NCBI GenBank assembly: GCA_003484585.1
Contig: DNBZ01000086.1
Span: 1 to 6,129 of the forward strand
Reading direction: 5' to 3'
Source: Bacteroidota bacterium
Lineage (GTDB): Bacteria > Bacteroidota > Bacteroidia > NS11-12g > UBA9320
DNA length: 6,129 nt
A model generated the notes under the pieces. The model saw only the letters and a list, made by a program, of their open reading frames with translations, made no database searches and was not told the origin of the DNA. Every line of letters starts with the position of its first letter. The stretch's first letter is position 1. A program made the translations under genes and the position numbers. Below are positions 6,033 to 6,129 of the stretch, one piece after another.

Positions 6033-6129
6033 TGTCAAAGATTACTTTAGAAATTACAGAAGTTGTTAATGGGGTAAGTATTACAGAGACTCCTATCACC
6101 CTCGTAGGTGATACCCTTTCTGCTGCTGC
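6032..6129 (+). CDS. Start of a third phage gene, possible tail-fibre or adhesin component (3' end missing)
   Basis: The ATG overlaps the previous stop (TAATG) and has a full AGGAGG ribosome binding site, so the start is well supported. Only 32 complete codons are visible, beginning MSKITLEITEVVNGVSITET and continuing through PITLVGDTLSAA, and the frame is open to the right edge. The N-terminus is Thr/Val/Ile-rich with alternating residues, suggesting beta strands and no signal peptide. In my recollection, genes following the RYN...EVTR family in phages often encode fibre proteins with similar Thr/Val-rich starts, some then collagen-like. The product cannot be named from this fragment. Confidence 0.65.
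   Translation, partial: MSKITLEITEVVNGVSITETPITLVGDTLSAA

Overview
The window looks like the tail-tip and tail-fibre part of a tailed bacteriophage (Caudoviricetes) or prophage. It holds one very long structural gene cut at its left edge, one small complete gene, and the first 32 codons of a third, all on the + strand. There is no RNA gene, CRISPR array, integrase or transposase, and no gap of more than 70 bases between genes. The DNA is moderately AT-rich. The protein style (long beta-rich modular tail protein, LDGT.F...Q.f.KAV.G modules, AGFFLG/KFAIG C-terminal motif, RYN..I.QG...EVTR small protein) is the kind I associate with aquatic, often marine, phages. The host cannot be fixed from this window.

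Bases 2-5626 encode at least 1,874 residues of a lambda gpJ-like tail-tip protein (central fibre, host specificity). Numbering residues from the ATG at 17, the order is: end of an N-terminal region; a hub/tail_3-like core (about 195-610); a fibronectin-III-like domain split by an insertion (about 629-855); an Ig-like half module (about 880-998); two tandem copies of a roughly 228-residue A-B module (1007-1234 and 1235-1463) bordered by short Gly-Pro-rich linkers; a further Ig-like region (about 1476-1600); a domain I do not recognise (about 1601-1738); and a fibre-like C-terminus (about 1739-1869) ending in RVQIGNLS.

Bases 5627-5696 form a compact regulatory gap. A stem-loop sits over the stop codon. 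It is followed by an A-rich tract, a full-consensus sigma70-type promoter (TTGACA, 17 bp, TATAAT) whose -35 box is one arm of a perfect 6+6 bp inverted repeat, and a strong ribosome binding site. A host-type promoter this good inside what should be a late structural operon is the most notable feature of the window.

Bases 5697-6032 encode a 111-residue protein of a small beta-rich family that I recall beside tail-fibre genes. Its stop overlaps the start of the next gene (TAATG). That gene runs off the right edge and may be another fibre or adhesin component. I infer that the long protein closes the tail and contacts the host, and that the promoter-driven small genes add accessory tail-tip or fibre parts whose dose can be set separately. 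I see no clear new enzymatic or defence system here. The points of interest are modular protein evolution and the regulatory gap.
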